Source of the DNA: Bdellovibrionales bacterium
GTDB lineage: Bacteria > Bdellovibrionota > Bdellovibrionia > Bdellovibrionales > UBA1609
NCBI GenBank assembly: GCA_020628165.1
Contig: JAHDFM010000023.1
Location: 16,487 to 54,127 of the forward strand
Length of the DNA: 37,641 nucleotides
Direction: 5' to 3'
Each line of letters starts with the position of its first letter. Position 1 is the first letter of the stretch. Position numbers and translations under genes: made by a program. The notes beneath the pieces were generated by a model. That model made no database searches and was not told where the DNA came from. It saw only the letters and a program-made list of their open reading frames with translations. Below, piece by piece: positions 8,121-14,744 of the stretch.

Positions 8121-8453
8121 TTACCAAGCTCTTACGTATTTTCTCTTCTTAAAGGGTTTGTTGCGCTTGTGGTACTTTCTTACCTTATTGTACTTATATT
8201 TTACTTTTGGCTTTTTATATTTGTAATGATTTGTCTTGATGTACTTCACCACTCGTGGCTTTGGCTGGATCACTTTATAACGATGCTCTACCACTTGATA
8301 CTTAGGCCTAACCACCTTAACCACTTTGGGCTGTGGAAAGAACCAGGCAAATGGGTTGATGTATATGTTGGCTCGAACTTCTGCCTTTGCTAAAGATGGG
8401 GTTCCGATAAATAATAATAAACCTGCCATTGACATAAATAGAGTTTTTTTCAT
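8121..8453 (-). CDS. Small Lys/Tyr-rich secreted protein
   Basis: A 110-residue protein with a signal peptide (about residues 1-24, SLAKA|E) and a strongly basic mature part dominated by Lys, Tyr, Val and Arg with quasi-repeats such as PKVVKVVRPKY, PKPRVVKY and KPKVKYKY. It has no cysteine. The ribosome-binding site AGAGAGGT precedes the ATG. Upstream on the minus strand is an ECF-type promoter that matches the one in front of the Spy-like/sigma/anti-sigma operon, so it is probably a regulon member. A basic envelope protein could bind lipopolysaccharide, peptidoglycan or nucleic acid; this is inference. The opposite strand is open over much of the gene but lacks a start signal and is a shadow. 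Confidence 0.75.
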   Translation of the reverse strand: MKKTLFMSMAGLLLFIGTPSLAKAEVRANIYINPFAWFFPQPKVVKVVRPKYQVVEHRYKVIQPKPRVVKYIKTNHYKYKKPKVKYKYNKVRKYHKRNKPFKKRKYVRAW

Positions 8454-8497
8454 TTATTACCTCTCTTGCTAATGAAGCCATCGCTTCGTTCTAGCAA

Positions 8498-8525
8498 TTA
8501 GACGCGCGCAGCATCATGAGGGTTC
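8498..8525 (-). promoter_or_regulatory. ECF-type promoter for the Lys/Tyr-rich protein
   Basis: On the minus strand GAACC (8525-8521) is followed after 16 bases by CGTCTAA (8504-8498). This is the typical ECF sigma factor pattern (GAAC at -35, CGTC at -10). Transcription would start near 8490, about 37 bases before the gene. The motif and the spacing are the same as in the plus-strand promoter at 8591. Confidence 0.7.
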
Positions 8526-8590
8526 ATTTTTTATCTAAAAAAATATAAACTAAGTGTTATTAGGTACTTATAATTATTATTCTTTATTTT

Positions 8591-8618
8591 GAACCTTTCT
8601 ACCAACAGCTTCGTCTAA
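8591..8618 (+). promoter_or_regulatory. ECF-type promoter for the Spy-like/sigma/anti-sigma operon
   Basis: GAACC (8591-8595), 16 bases, then CGTCTAA (8612-8618). Transcription would begin near 8624, about 50 bases before the ATG at 8676. Because the operon encodes an ECF sigma factor, positive autoregulation is the natural reading. Confidence 0.7.
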
Positions 8619-8675
8619 TGGGTGATGCGTATTTAAAAGGACTTAATAAAAAGCCCAATTAACAAGGAGACAAGA

Positions 8676-9086
8676 ATGAAACGTTTAATGACTGCACTCA
8701 TCGGTATCGCTTTAATAAGCCCAATGGCCTATGCCAAGCGAGGACATCACAAAGCCAAACATGAAGAGATCTTTAAACAACTCGACTTAAGCGAGAAACA
8801 AAGAACAGAGCTCAAAGCTTTGAGAGAAAACAATAAAGACAATATGAAGTCTTTAAAGGAACAAAAGAAAAAGTTCCGTAAAGAAATGAATGAAGCAATG
8901 GCTTCAGACGCCAGTGAAAGTCAGCTCAGAACTTTGCATAACGAAATCACTCGTTTAAAAAATAAAATTAAAGACACTCGTTTTGAAAAAATGTTGTCTA
9001 TTCGAAAAATATTAACTCAAGAACAAAGAGTTAAGTTTTTTAAGCTTAAACAAGAAATGAAAAAGAATAAACGCAAAGGGTACTAG
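8676..9086 (+). CDS. Spy/CpxP/CnrX-like periplasmic protein with LTXXQ motifs
   Basis: A 136-residue exported protein: signal peptide to Ala20, then a helical, very basic mature part. Two LTXXQ-type motifs are at 38-42 (LSEKQ) and 113-117 (LTQEQ), the hallmark of Spy/CpxP chaperones and of metal-sensing relatives such as CnrX. A histidine group (H24, H25, H29) near the mature N-terminus could bind metal. The ribosome-binding site AAGGAGA precedes the ATG. It is the first gene of an operon with an ECF sigma factor 8 bp downstream and a membrane protein. The likely role is a periplasmic sensor that restrains the anti-sigma protein, as in CnrYXH-type systems, or a stress chaperone. Family assignment is from motif and length. 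Confidence 0.8.
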   Translation: MKRLMTALIGIALISPMAYAKRGHHKAKHEEIFKQLDLSEKQRTELKALRENNKDNMKSLKEQKKKFRKEMNEAMASDASESQLRTLHNEITRLKNKIKDTRFEKMLSIRKILTQEQRVKFFKLKQEMKKNKRKGY

Positions 9087-9094
9087 TTGAAACA

Positions 9095-9595
9095 ATGACC
9101 ATTTCCGATTTTAAATCTTTTTATAATGAACACGAGGCTTTTGTACGCAAAAGCCTCTACTACATTATAAAAAATACCGGTTTTGTTGACGATGTCGTGC
9201 AAGAGGTGTTTGTCAAAGTTTGGAAAAAGCAAAACAGTTTTAAGGAGCAAGCCAATGTTCGTACCTGGCTTTACCGCATCACTGTTAACTGTGCACTTGA
9301 CCATTTAAGGAAAAATAAAAAACGACTGGCCAATACAAATCTAGAGGACTTACCTGAGTTGCCGTCTGAAGAGTCAAATTCTTTGCATATGCGACAGCTT
9401 ATCAAATTGGCCATTGATCAACTTGACGATAAGTCAAAACCACTGTTTGTACTTTATTATATTAATGAGGTTCCACAAGCTAACATTGCCCTTGCTTTGA
9501 AAGTTCCTATTGGAACAGTCAAATCTCGTTTGAACAAAGCGCGCACCATTGTGACCGATTACCTTAAAACACAAGGAGTGAATTATGAATCATAA
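9095..9595 (+). CDS. ECF-family RNA polymerase sigma factor
   Basis: A 166-residue sigma70-family protein with only regions 2 and 4. Region 2 holds DDVVQEVFVKVW (32-43) and WLYRITVNCALDHLRK (58-73); region 4 spans about 105-155 with the HTH QANIALALKVPIGTVKSRL. There is no region 1 or 3, which defines the ECF class. It starts 8 bp after the Spy-like gene with a weak ribosome-binding site, so it is probably translated by coupling. Its last 11 bases overlap the following gene. The matching ECF promoters at 8498 and 8591 are its likely targets. Confidence 0.92.
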   Translation: MTISDFKSFYNEHEAFVRKSLYYIIKNTGFVDDVVQEVFVKVWKKQNSFKEQANVRTWLYRITVNCALDHLRKNKKRLANTNLEDLPELPSEESNSLHMRQLIKLAIDQLDDKSKPLFVLYYINEVPQANIALALKVPIGTVKSRLNKARTIVTDYLKTQGVNYES

Positions 9596-9902
9596 TGACA
9601 ACAATGATCCATTAAAGTCCTTTATAAAAAAACACACCTCAGAAGAACTTAGTAAACCAGTCAATGAGTTCAGTGAGATTTTAAATACCATCGAAAAGCC
9701 AAAGCGCCCCTTCTTTTTAAATAACTGGGCTTATTCGTCTCTTGCTGCTGCTTGTTTAATTCTTATGACTAGTTTTTATTTTTACCAGGGTGCTATACAA
9801 GAACCGATCAATGAAGAAGAGATTAGCTTTTTATTTGAGTCGTTTGGTGATGATTTTTATGATGATGACGTTGATGATCTTTATGGGGATGGGTTTTCTT
9901 AA
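9585..9902 (+). CDS. Small single-pass membrane protein, probable anti-sigma factor
   Basis: A 105-residue protein with a soluble N-terminal part (~1-45), one membrane span (~48-67) and a periplasmic tail that is extremely acidic (about 13 Asp/Glu between residues 77 and 102). This is the layout of short anti-sigma factors such as CnrY: the cytoplasmic helix would bind the sigma factor and the outer tail would receive the signal. No zinc-binding anti-sigma motif (HxxxCxxC) is present. AAGGAG gives a strong ribosome-binding site and the start lies inside the sigma gene (11-base overlap). Function is inferred from operon position and topology. Confidence 0.75.
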   Translation: MNHNDNNDPLKSFIKKHTSEELSKPVNEFSEILNTIEKPKRPFFLNNWAYSSLAAACLILMTSFYFYQGAIQEPINEEEISFLFESFGDDFYDDDVDDLYGDGFS

Positions 9903-9979
9903 GATTTAGAGCTAGTGTTCTAGCCGTGGTCCTTCGCTGTGCATAGAATGAAGGTGATCCTACTCAGGTTGACGTTTTT

Positions 9980-10699
9980 TTAAGTGTAGGTTGAGTTTAG
10001 GTTTAGATTTTTTTCGTACTCTTTATTCATTTTTATTTTTGAAGTTCCTAGATGGAATTGCAATTTCATTTTTTGGTTGAGGAAAGCTTGTTTAAAAAAG
10101 CCATTGCTTTCAAAGCGCACAGGCGAAGTGATCGAGTGGCCCTTTAAACGGATTGGTCTGGCAATAGAACGCAATTTATAACTTAAATAGGTGTCTTCAA
10201 ATATATCTACCTCTTTAACTAGGTCTTCACCTTGTGACAACATCGACTTACTAAAGAAAATGCAATGATCTAAATAAATCACATTGGCTAAACGCAAGCG
10301 CACATGATTGGAGTAAAAAGAGGTGAATTTCAATAGCGGGCTGTTGTTGTTATAAAATTTATGAGTGAAACCACCCCAAATTTGTTGTGAACTAAAGTCG
10401 TAGTGGCTGACCTGGTCTAATGCCTCCGCCGTTAGGAAAGATCTTGGGTGATTTAGTAAAACAACATCATTTTTAGCTTCTCTAATGCCAATGTTCAATC
10501 GAGCCGCGCGCGAGTTTTTAACTGTGGTCACTACTTTTTGTCCAAGTTTCTGCAAATCTTCAAAAGTGCCGTCATTGTTTTTGCCTAAAACCCAAATCAG
10601 ATCAAAGTTATCTCGTCCTATGAAACTCTTTATGATTTTTCTATGAAACTTCAGTTTCATCTCATTTTTGACAGGTATAACAACAGAAATTTTGTTCAT
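9980..10699 (-). CDS. Glycosyltransferase family 2, diverged TIGR04283-like
   Basis: A 239-residue GT-A protein without membrane spans. ISVVIPVKNE (4-13) opens the nucleotide-binding fold; later landmarks (SRAARLNIGI, LDHCIFFSK, FEDTYLSYKLR, FHLG near the end) follow the TIGR04283 group, named after arsenosugar clusters but widespread without arsenic genes. Two core motifs are altered: the usual DGGSTDGT is reduced to GKNNDGT around residue 43 and the DXD-like HADT is HPRS (84-87). This could mean a different donor or loss of activity. Its start overlaps the DUF2064 gene by 4 bases (ATGA). It is the last gene of a five-gene operon. Confidence 0.75.
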   Translation of the reverse strand: MNKISVVIPVKNEMKLKFHRKIIKSFIGRDNFDLIWVLGKNNDGTFEDLQKLGQKVVTTVKNSRAARLNIGIREAKNDVVLLNHPRSFLTAEALDQVSHYDFSSQQIWGGFTHKFYNNNSPLLKFTSFYSNHVRLRLANVIYLDHCIFFSKSMLSQGEDLVKEVDIFEDTYLSYKLRSIARPIRLKGHSITSPVRFESNGFFKQAFLNQKMKLQFHLGTSKIKMNKEYEKNLNLNSTYT

Positions 10700-11385
10700 A
10701 ACTCTTGCAAAAACTCCCTAAGATTAACAGCGGCTGGATGATTTTGCAGCTGTAGTTGGCTCATTAATTTGTCTAAATCCGTTTTGTAATCAACATCAAA
10801 TGTGGGAGGTAACTTTTGAGTGATGAATTTATTGCTTTCGAGAACTTCTATCAATGACAGTGCTGTGTTGTCTTGACTGTACTCCACTGAACACCATAGT
10901 TCTTGTGATATAGGCGCTCCGCTCACAAAAGTGTAAAAACCACCATCATCGGCAGGACCAATCATATACTCATTGTCAAACAAAGGTTGAGTCACCCAGC
11001 TCAAATAGTCTTTATAGCTCAATTGGGGCGAGTCCCCACCCAAAAGAATCACCTTCTTATAACCTTTATCAATCAACCCGTTGTAGACTGAAGAGATCTT
11101 CTCACCTAAGCCTTCGCCCTTTTGATGAATGCGCTTGTGATCATTCCATTTGAGGGCATGCAAGGGAGTGAAGGCCTCTGACAACGACCAATAAACATCG
11201 ACCTCGCCAAACTTTATTTCATTCAGCAAGAGCTCTATTTCTTTTCTGATTTTTTGTATGGACAACTTGTAAAACTCACCGGCTTTTTTCAAACCGATCT
11301 CACCCCCTAGGCGAGTTTTAACAGGAGACAACTCCGGCGTTTTTACAAAGATTGCAATGGCTGTTTTGTTTTTATTAGATAGCAT
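10696..11385 (-). CDS. DUF2064 / TIGR04282-type glycosyl- or nucleotidyltransferase-like protein
   Basis: A 229-residue protein of the TIGR04282 group, a GT-A/nucleotidyltransferase-like fold. Signatures: IFVKTPELSPVKTRLG (12-27), LLGGDSPQL (114-122) and GPADDGGFYTF (143-153), all well conserved. In other bacteria this family is paired with TIGR04283, as here. The name refers to arsenosugar synthesis, but no arsM or arsS-like gene is nearby, so a different sugar product is likely. It overlaps the upstream DUF547 gene by 11 bases and the downstream GT2 gene by 4. The biochemical reaction of the family is, to my knowledge, not firmly established. Confidence 0.85.
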   Translation of the reverse strand: MLSNKNKTAIAIFVKTPELSPVKTRLGGEIGLKKAGEFYKLSIQKIRKEIELLLNEIKFGEVDVYWSLSEAFTPLHALKWNDHKRIHQKGEGLGEKISSVYNGLIDKGYKKVILLGGDSPQLSYKDYLSWVTQPLFDNEYMIGPADDGGFYTFVSGAPISQELWCSVEYSQDNTALSLIEVLESNKFITQKLPPTFDVDYKTDLDKLMSQLQLQNHPAAVNLREFLQEL

Positions 11386-12367
11386 CGTTTAACTTCCAAC
11401 TGTATAGGCTTGATTTAATTTTTAACTTCTTATCTTTTATCAATTGAACTGTTTTTGGATCATCGGCAAGGTGTTCAGCATTTTTAGCGGCAAAGTCTTT
11501 GACCGAATTATAACCCAACAAACCCCTTTCAAAGTCTTTCTCATACCAATTGGATATAATTGGAGAAAGAAAGAGCTTATTGCCCTCGACATAGTTTCTG
11601 TCGCGGTCTTTAAGAAAATTAACCATAGCTGTTTGCATTTGCTCGTCTAATTTGTCAGCAGTGAAAGCTTGTTGCAACAGAGCAGGGCATCCTTTGGACG
11701 CACAGTTCACCGCAAAGTGAATTCTAGGGTCACTGAATTCTTTTTTACTTTGTTTAAAATCGTCGCCTTTAAGCTCTCCTCTGATGAAACCATGCTCAAT
11801 ATCATTCAAGGTGCGTTTCTTACCAAACAAAGTGAAAAATGACTGCTCCCAAGGGTCTTTTAAAAACTTGCCAAGATCTTTAATGGAATTGCTTTTTTTC
11901 TTAATTGTGTCCAAGTTGTCTTTAATAAGCTTTAGAGTCAGAGCATTGTATAGATTTATAAAGTAAGCGAGTCTTTCACTCTTCGAAAAATCATTCATAA
12001 CTTGTTCACGACCTAAAGAAAGCAAATTTTCAACGACGGAATCTACTTTTTTAGAATCTAATTTTTTGTAGTCCACAGAGCTTTTCTGTTGGTTGTTATG
12101 AAGCTTCACCGTTTTACCCAAAACTGTAGAGAACTTAGAAAAATTGTGGTCAAAATTCACTTTCGTCACCTTGCTTAGCTTTTTAGAAGCCTGCACGCGC
12201 CTGCGCATTGCTTCTCTTGCATCATAAACCTTTTGTGGACTCACCTCTTTAGCGCGCGAGCTCGACCCACCTGCAGCGGCTCCACCAGATCCGCCACCCC
12301 CACCGCCTGAAGCGATGACGACACTTGAAGACGTGGCAACAATCAGAGTTAATATGGCTTTTATCAT
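11375..12367 (-). CDS. Exported DUF547 protein with Gly-rich N-terminus
   Basis: A 330-residue protein: signal peptide (~1-20), then a Gly/Ser/Ala-rich linker (20-38), then a DUF547 domain. Diagnostic parts are ERLAYFINLYNALTLKLI (131-148) and DPRIHFAVNCASKGCPAL (213-230) with Cys222, Cys227 and His217. Conserved Cys and His suggest an enzyme, but the family activity is unknown to me. A strong ribosome-binding site (AGGAGG) precedes the ATG. It shares the ADKLD-x-Q segment after the cysteines with the DUF547 lipoprotein two genes upstream, so the two are paralogs. The 3' end overlaps the DUF2064 gene by 11 bases. Confidence 0.88.
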   Translation of the reverse strand: MIKAILTLIVATSSSVVIASGGGGGGSGGAAAGGSSSRAKEVSPQKVYDAREAMRRRVQASKKLSKVTKVNFDHNFSKFSTVLGKTVKLHNNQQKSSVDYKKLDSKKVDSVVENLLSLGREQVMNDFSKSERLAYFINLYNALTLKLIKDNLDTIKKKSNSIKDLGKFLKDPWEQSFFTLFGKKRTLNDIEHGFIRGELKGDDFKQSKKEFSDPRIHFAVNCASKGCPALLQQAFTADKLDEQMQTAMVNFLKDRDRNYVEGNKLFLSPIISNWYEKDFERGLLGYNSVKDFAAKNAEHLADDPKTVQLIKDKKLKIKSSLYSWKLNDAI

Positions 12368-12396
12368 TCGTGCCTCCTGGGCTCAATCATTTTAAG

Positions 12397-13608
12397 TTAT
12401 AACGTGGCTGATATATTTAAAGAAAAAATGTTTTCAGAGTAAACAGAACCGATCTCAGAGCCAAATGGCTTGTAGTTGGAGTCCTTGTCTATCTCATTAT
12501 ATTTCAACTCTAAATTAAACAAACCAATTTCTTTTTTAGCACTGATTTGAAAAGAGGAATCTAAATCTTTTCTAAAATCTCTGGATGTTGGATTTTGTTG
12601 TGGATTGGTGACAAAATTGTCAAATTCTCTTTGTGACCAAGAGTACTTACCTAACAGCTCAAATACACCGAACACTGGCAAACCGAGCTCTGCTTGTAAC
12701 CCAAACAAGTTGGCATTATTTGCCTTAAATATTAGGTCTTTTTCTTGGGCATAGGTTAATTTGAGTACAGTTTTTAACTTGTCCTCAGATTTAAAACCTA
12801 AGGTCATACCACGGTAAAGTTCAGATAGGACTGGGTTCACACCTTGATTGGTCGTTCCTTCCGTGTGCCTTGCCGACCTTTCTTTGTAATCTCTTTTGGT
12901 GTACGAAGGCTCAATATAAATGTCAGTCACATTCGACAAATGATAATTCAATTTGAACCTAGCACCCACTTGGCGGTAATCATCTTTGAACTCCGCAAAA
13001 GACCCTCCTGCACTCAACACATCATCTTGCACAAAACTGTCGTGAGTCTTTTCACTGTAGTTTCCCGAAACTTCAAAGTAAAAATCATCTTGGTTGAATG
13101 AGTAATAAGGCTCAACAAAAATTTGATTGTATTTGACATCCCTTGCCTGTTCACTCAAACCTTGTGCCGTAAAGTTAAAAGCACCGCTGTCTTCAATTTT
13201 ATAAACTGACGAAAAACCTAATTCGTGATCTGGGGTTACGAAGTGAGTTAAACCTAAAGACAATTCACCACTGATCTTCTCTTTGATTTCATCGACTATG
13301 TCGTCGTTGTGTTTTTTAAGCTCCCCTTTGAGTTCTGAATACAACAATAACTTGTTTTTTAAAATTTCAAAATTCATTTCAAGGCTCGGTTGTACTGTTA
13401 AAAACGAAGAATCTAAATCTTTTTCTGGCAACTGCAGTGGGTTGTCACTCACTCCAGACTCCAGAGTCACTTTAGGTTGAAACTTCAATTGAGACTCAGT
13501 GTAGATTTTAGCTTTGCTCTCTTGCTTCACCCGCGTAGTGTTGGTCGTGCTGGCTGAGGTGTTGAAACCAGTTGCTAATAAAATTGTTGTCACTATTAAT
13601 TTTTTCAT
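12397..13608 (-). CDS. Outer-membrane beta-barrel protein of the DUF547 operon
   Basis: A 403-residue protein with a signal peptide (~1-20) and then continuous amphipathic strands with aromatic girdles (DHELGFSSVYKIED, QVGARFKLNYHL, NIFSLNISATL), typical of a large barrel of perhaps 16-18 strands. The start is the ATG at 13608, which overlaps the stop of the upstream DUF547 gene (TGATG) and has GAGGTG before it; a TTG one codon earlier is less likely. It ends in Leu rather than Phe, which still fits barrel C-termini. Placed between two DUF547 genes and two transferases, it may be the outer-membrane exit or anchor of the product. No closer family is recognised. Confidence 0.75.
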   Translation of the reverse strand: MKKLIVTTILLATGFNTSASTTNTTRVKQESKAKIYTESQLKFQPKVTLESGVSDNPLQLPEKDLDSSFLTVQPSLEMNFEILKNKLLLYSELKGELKKHNDDIVDEIKEKISGELSLGLTHFVTPDHELGFSSVYKIEDSGAFNFTAQGLSEQARDVKYNQIFVEPYYSFNQDDFYFEVSGNYSEKTHDSFVQDDVLSAGGSFAEFKDDYRQVGARFKLNYHLSNVTDIYIEPSYTKRDYKERSARHTEGTTNQGVNPVLSELYRGMTLGFKSEDKLKTVLKLTYAQEKDLIFKANNANLFGLQAELGLPVFGVFELLGKYSWSQREFDNFVTNPQQNPTSRDFRKDLDSSFQISAKKEIGLFNLELKYNEIDKDSNYKPFGSEIGSVYSENIFSLNISATL

Positions 13609-14612
13609 CAAATCACCTCATTTAAGGACCAATCATAATCACTGTACTCTTCTAACCAAATATCTAAGTTGGTTAAGTCTGCTTTTGGAAAACCTAACTC
13701 CTCATCAGTCCTGTCTAAGTGATACACTATGAACTCTTGAAAGCTGCCATATCGACCTGAAATGTCGTTTTCAAAATCTTCAGCGTACCAATCAAAGATC
13801 GAAGACACTTCATAAAAATTATCACCATTTTCAGGGTCATAAACATCATCCAGTAACTCTATTGAATTGTAAGCTGGACTGGTCACAAAGAAGGTCGACA
13901 TTTCATCTAACTGAGCGTCGAGTTTATCAGCAGTGAAAGCTTCATTGCGCAAGGGTGGACAGCCCTTAGAGGCACAGTTCACTGCGAAGTGAATTCTCGC
14001 ATCGCCCATAGGTATAAGTATTTCTTTTTCAATTTGGTTAAGTGATAAGTTTTTGGTCCCCACCTTCCACTTAAAGACATCCCAAACTTGACTGTCAAGC
14101 CCGCCAATGTTGCGAATGCTCTTCTGCAAAGGAAATTCCGTAGTGTCTCTGTTCACCCCTTTGTCTAATTCCAGTAAGTTTTTTAAAATGAGCTCTATGG
14201 TCAACATGTTATAGGCATTGATGTAAAAGCTCATTTTTTGGTTGCGATCAAAACTGTCAGGATCGGTGTTATTGATGTGATTAACGACAACACACAAGTT
14301 CTTTTTGTCATCAAAGCTACTGATCCAGCTGTTGTAATTCACTTGACCTGACAAGCTAAAAGAATCTTTTGGCTGTAATGGTGTGACATACTTTTGTAAC
14401 AACTCGTCCATAATTGCCACGGTATTATCACCATAAACTTCATCCGTCGGTGTGTAATTCACTTCGGCAAATGGACAGTTCGTAGAGACACTGACTTTGT
14501 TATTTTTCCCAGCTTGTTCTTTAAAGTTTTCAGAAAAATTAGTGCCCATATCGGCTTCTGAACAGGCCAACAATGATAAAAAAACAAAAGTTAAAATAAA
14601 TCTCAGAAGCAT
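13608..14612 (-). CDS. DUF547 lipoprotein
   Basis: A 334-residue lipoprotein: LSLLAC places the lipidated cysteine at 17. The DUF547 domain has KMSFYINAYNMLTIELI (126-142) and DARIHFAVNCASKGCPPL (204-221) with Cys213 and Cys218. Compared with the Gly-rich paralog it has an acidic C-terminal extension. A long purine-rich ribosome-binding site (GGGGGAGGGG) precedes the ATG, the best in the operon, consistent with it being the first gene. The stop overlaps the barrel gene start by one base. Function unknown; membrane anchoring next to a barrel suggests work at the cell envelope. Confidence 0.88.
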   Translation of the reverse strand: MLLRFILTFVFLSLLACSEADMGTNFSENFKEQAGKNNKVSVSTNCPFAEVNYTPTDEVYGDNTVAIMDELLQKYVTPLQPKDSFSLSGQVNYNSWISSFDDKKNLCVVVNHINNTDPDSFDRNQKMSFYINAYNMLTIELILKNLLELDKGVNRDTTEFPLQKSIRNIGGLDSQVWDVFKWKVGTKNLSLNQIEKEILIPMGDARIHFAVNCASKGCPPLRNEAFTADKLDAQLDEMSTFFVTSPAYNSIELLDDVYDPENGDNFYEVSSIFDWYAEDFENDISGRYGSFQEFIVYHLDRTDEELGFPKADLTNLDIWLEEYSDYDWSLNEVI

Positions 14613-14744
14613 GATCCCCTCCCCCTGACTGTTGATGTTTTTAAATTAAATGAAAATGACTTGCGAAGACAGGTTTTAAAAGTTAATAGAACGTTTAGTT
14701 TTTCTTTAACTCAGATATACAAAGAATTACAGGAGGTTAGAGTC

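Noticed and set aside
8082-8393. Plus-strand hydrophobic frame of 103 codons
   Set aside because: It is the antisense of the Lys/Tyr-rich gene: Lys codons read in reverse give Phe/Leu. It has no ribosome-binding site and overlaps the terminator stem.
9980-11385. Arsenosugar biosynthesis cluster
   Set aside because: The two transferases match the families used in that annotation, but no ArsM- or ArsS-like gene is present, and the GT2 has lost canonical motifs. The DUF547 and barrel neighbours point to an envelope role instead.
14661-14744. N-terminal extension of the GT-C gene
   Set aside because: AGGAGG lies directly before the ATG at 14745, and the extension is not hydrophobic and lacks a ribosome-binding site.
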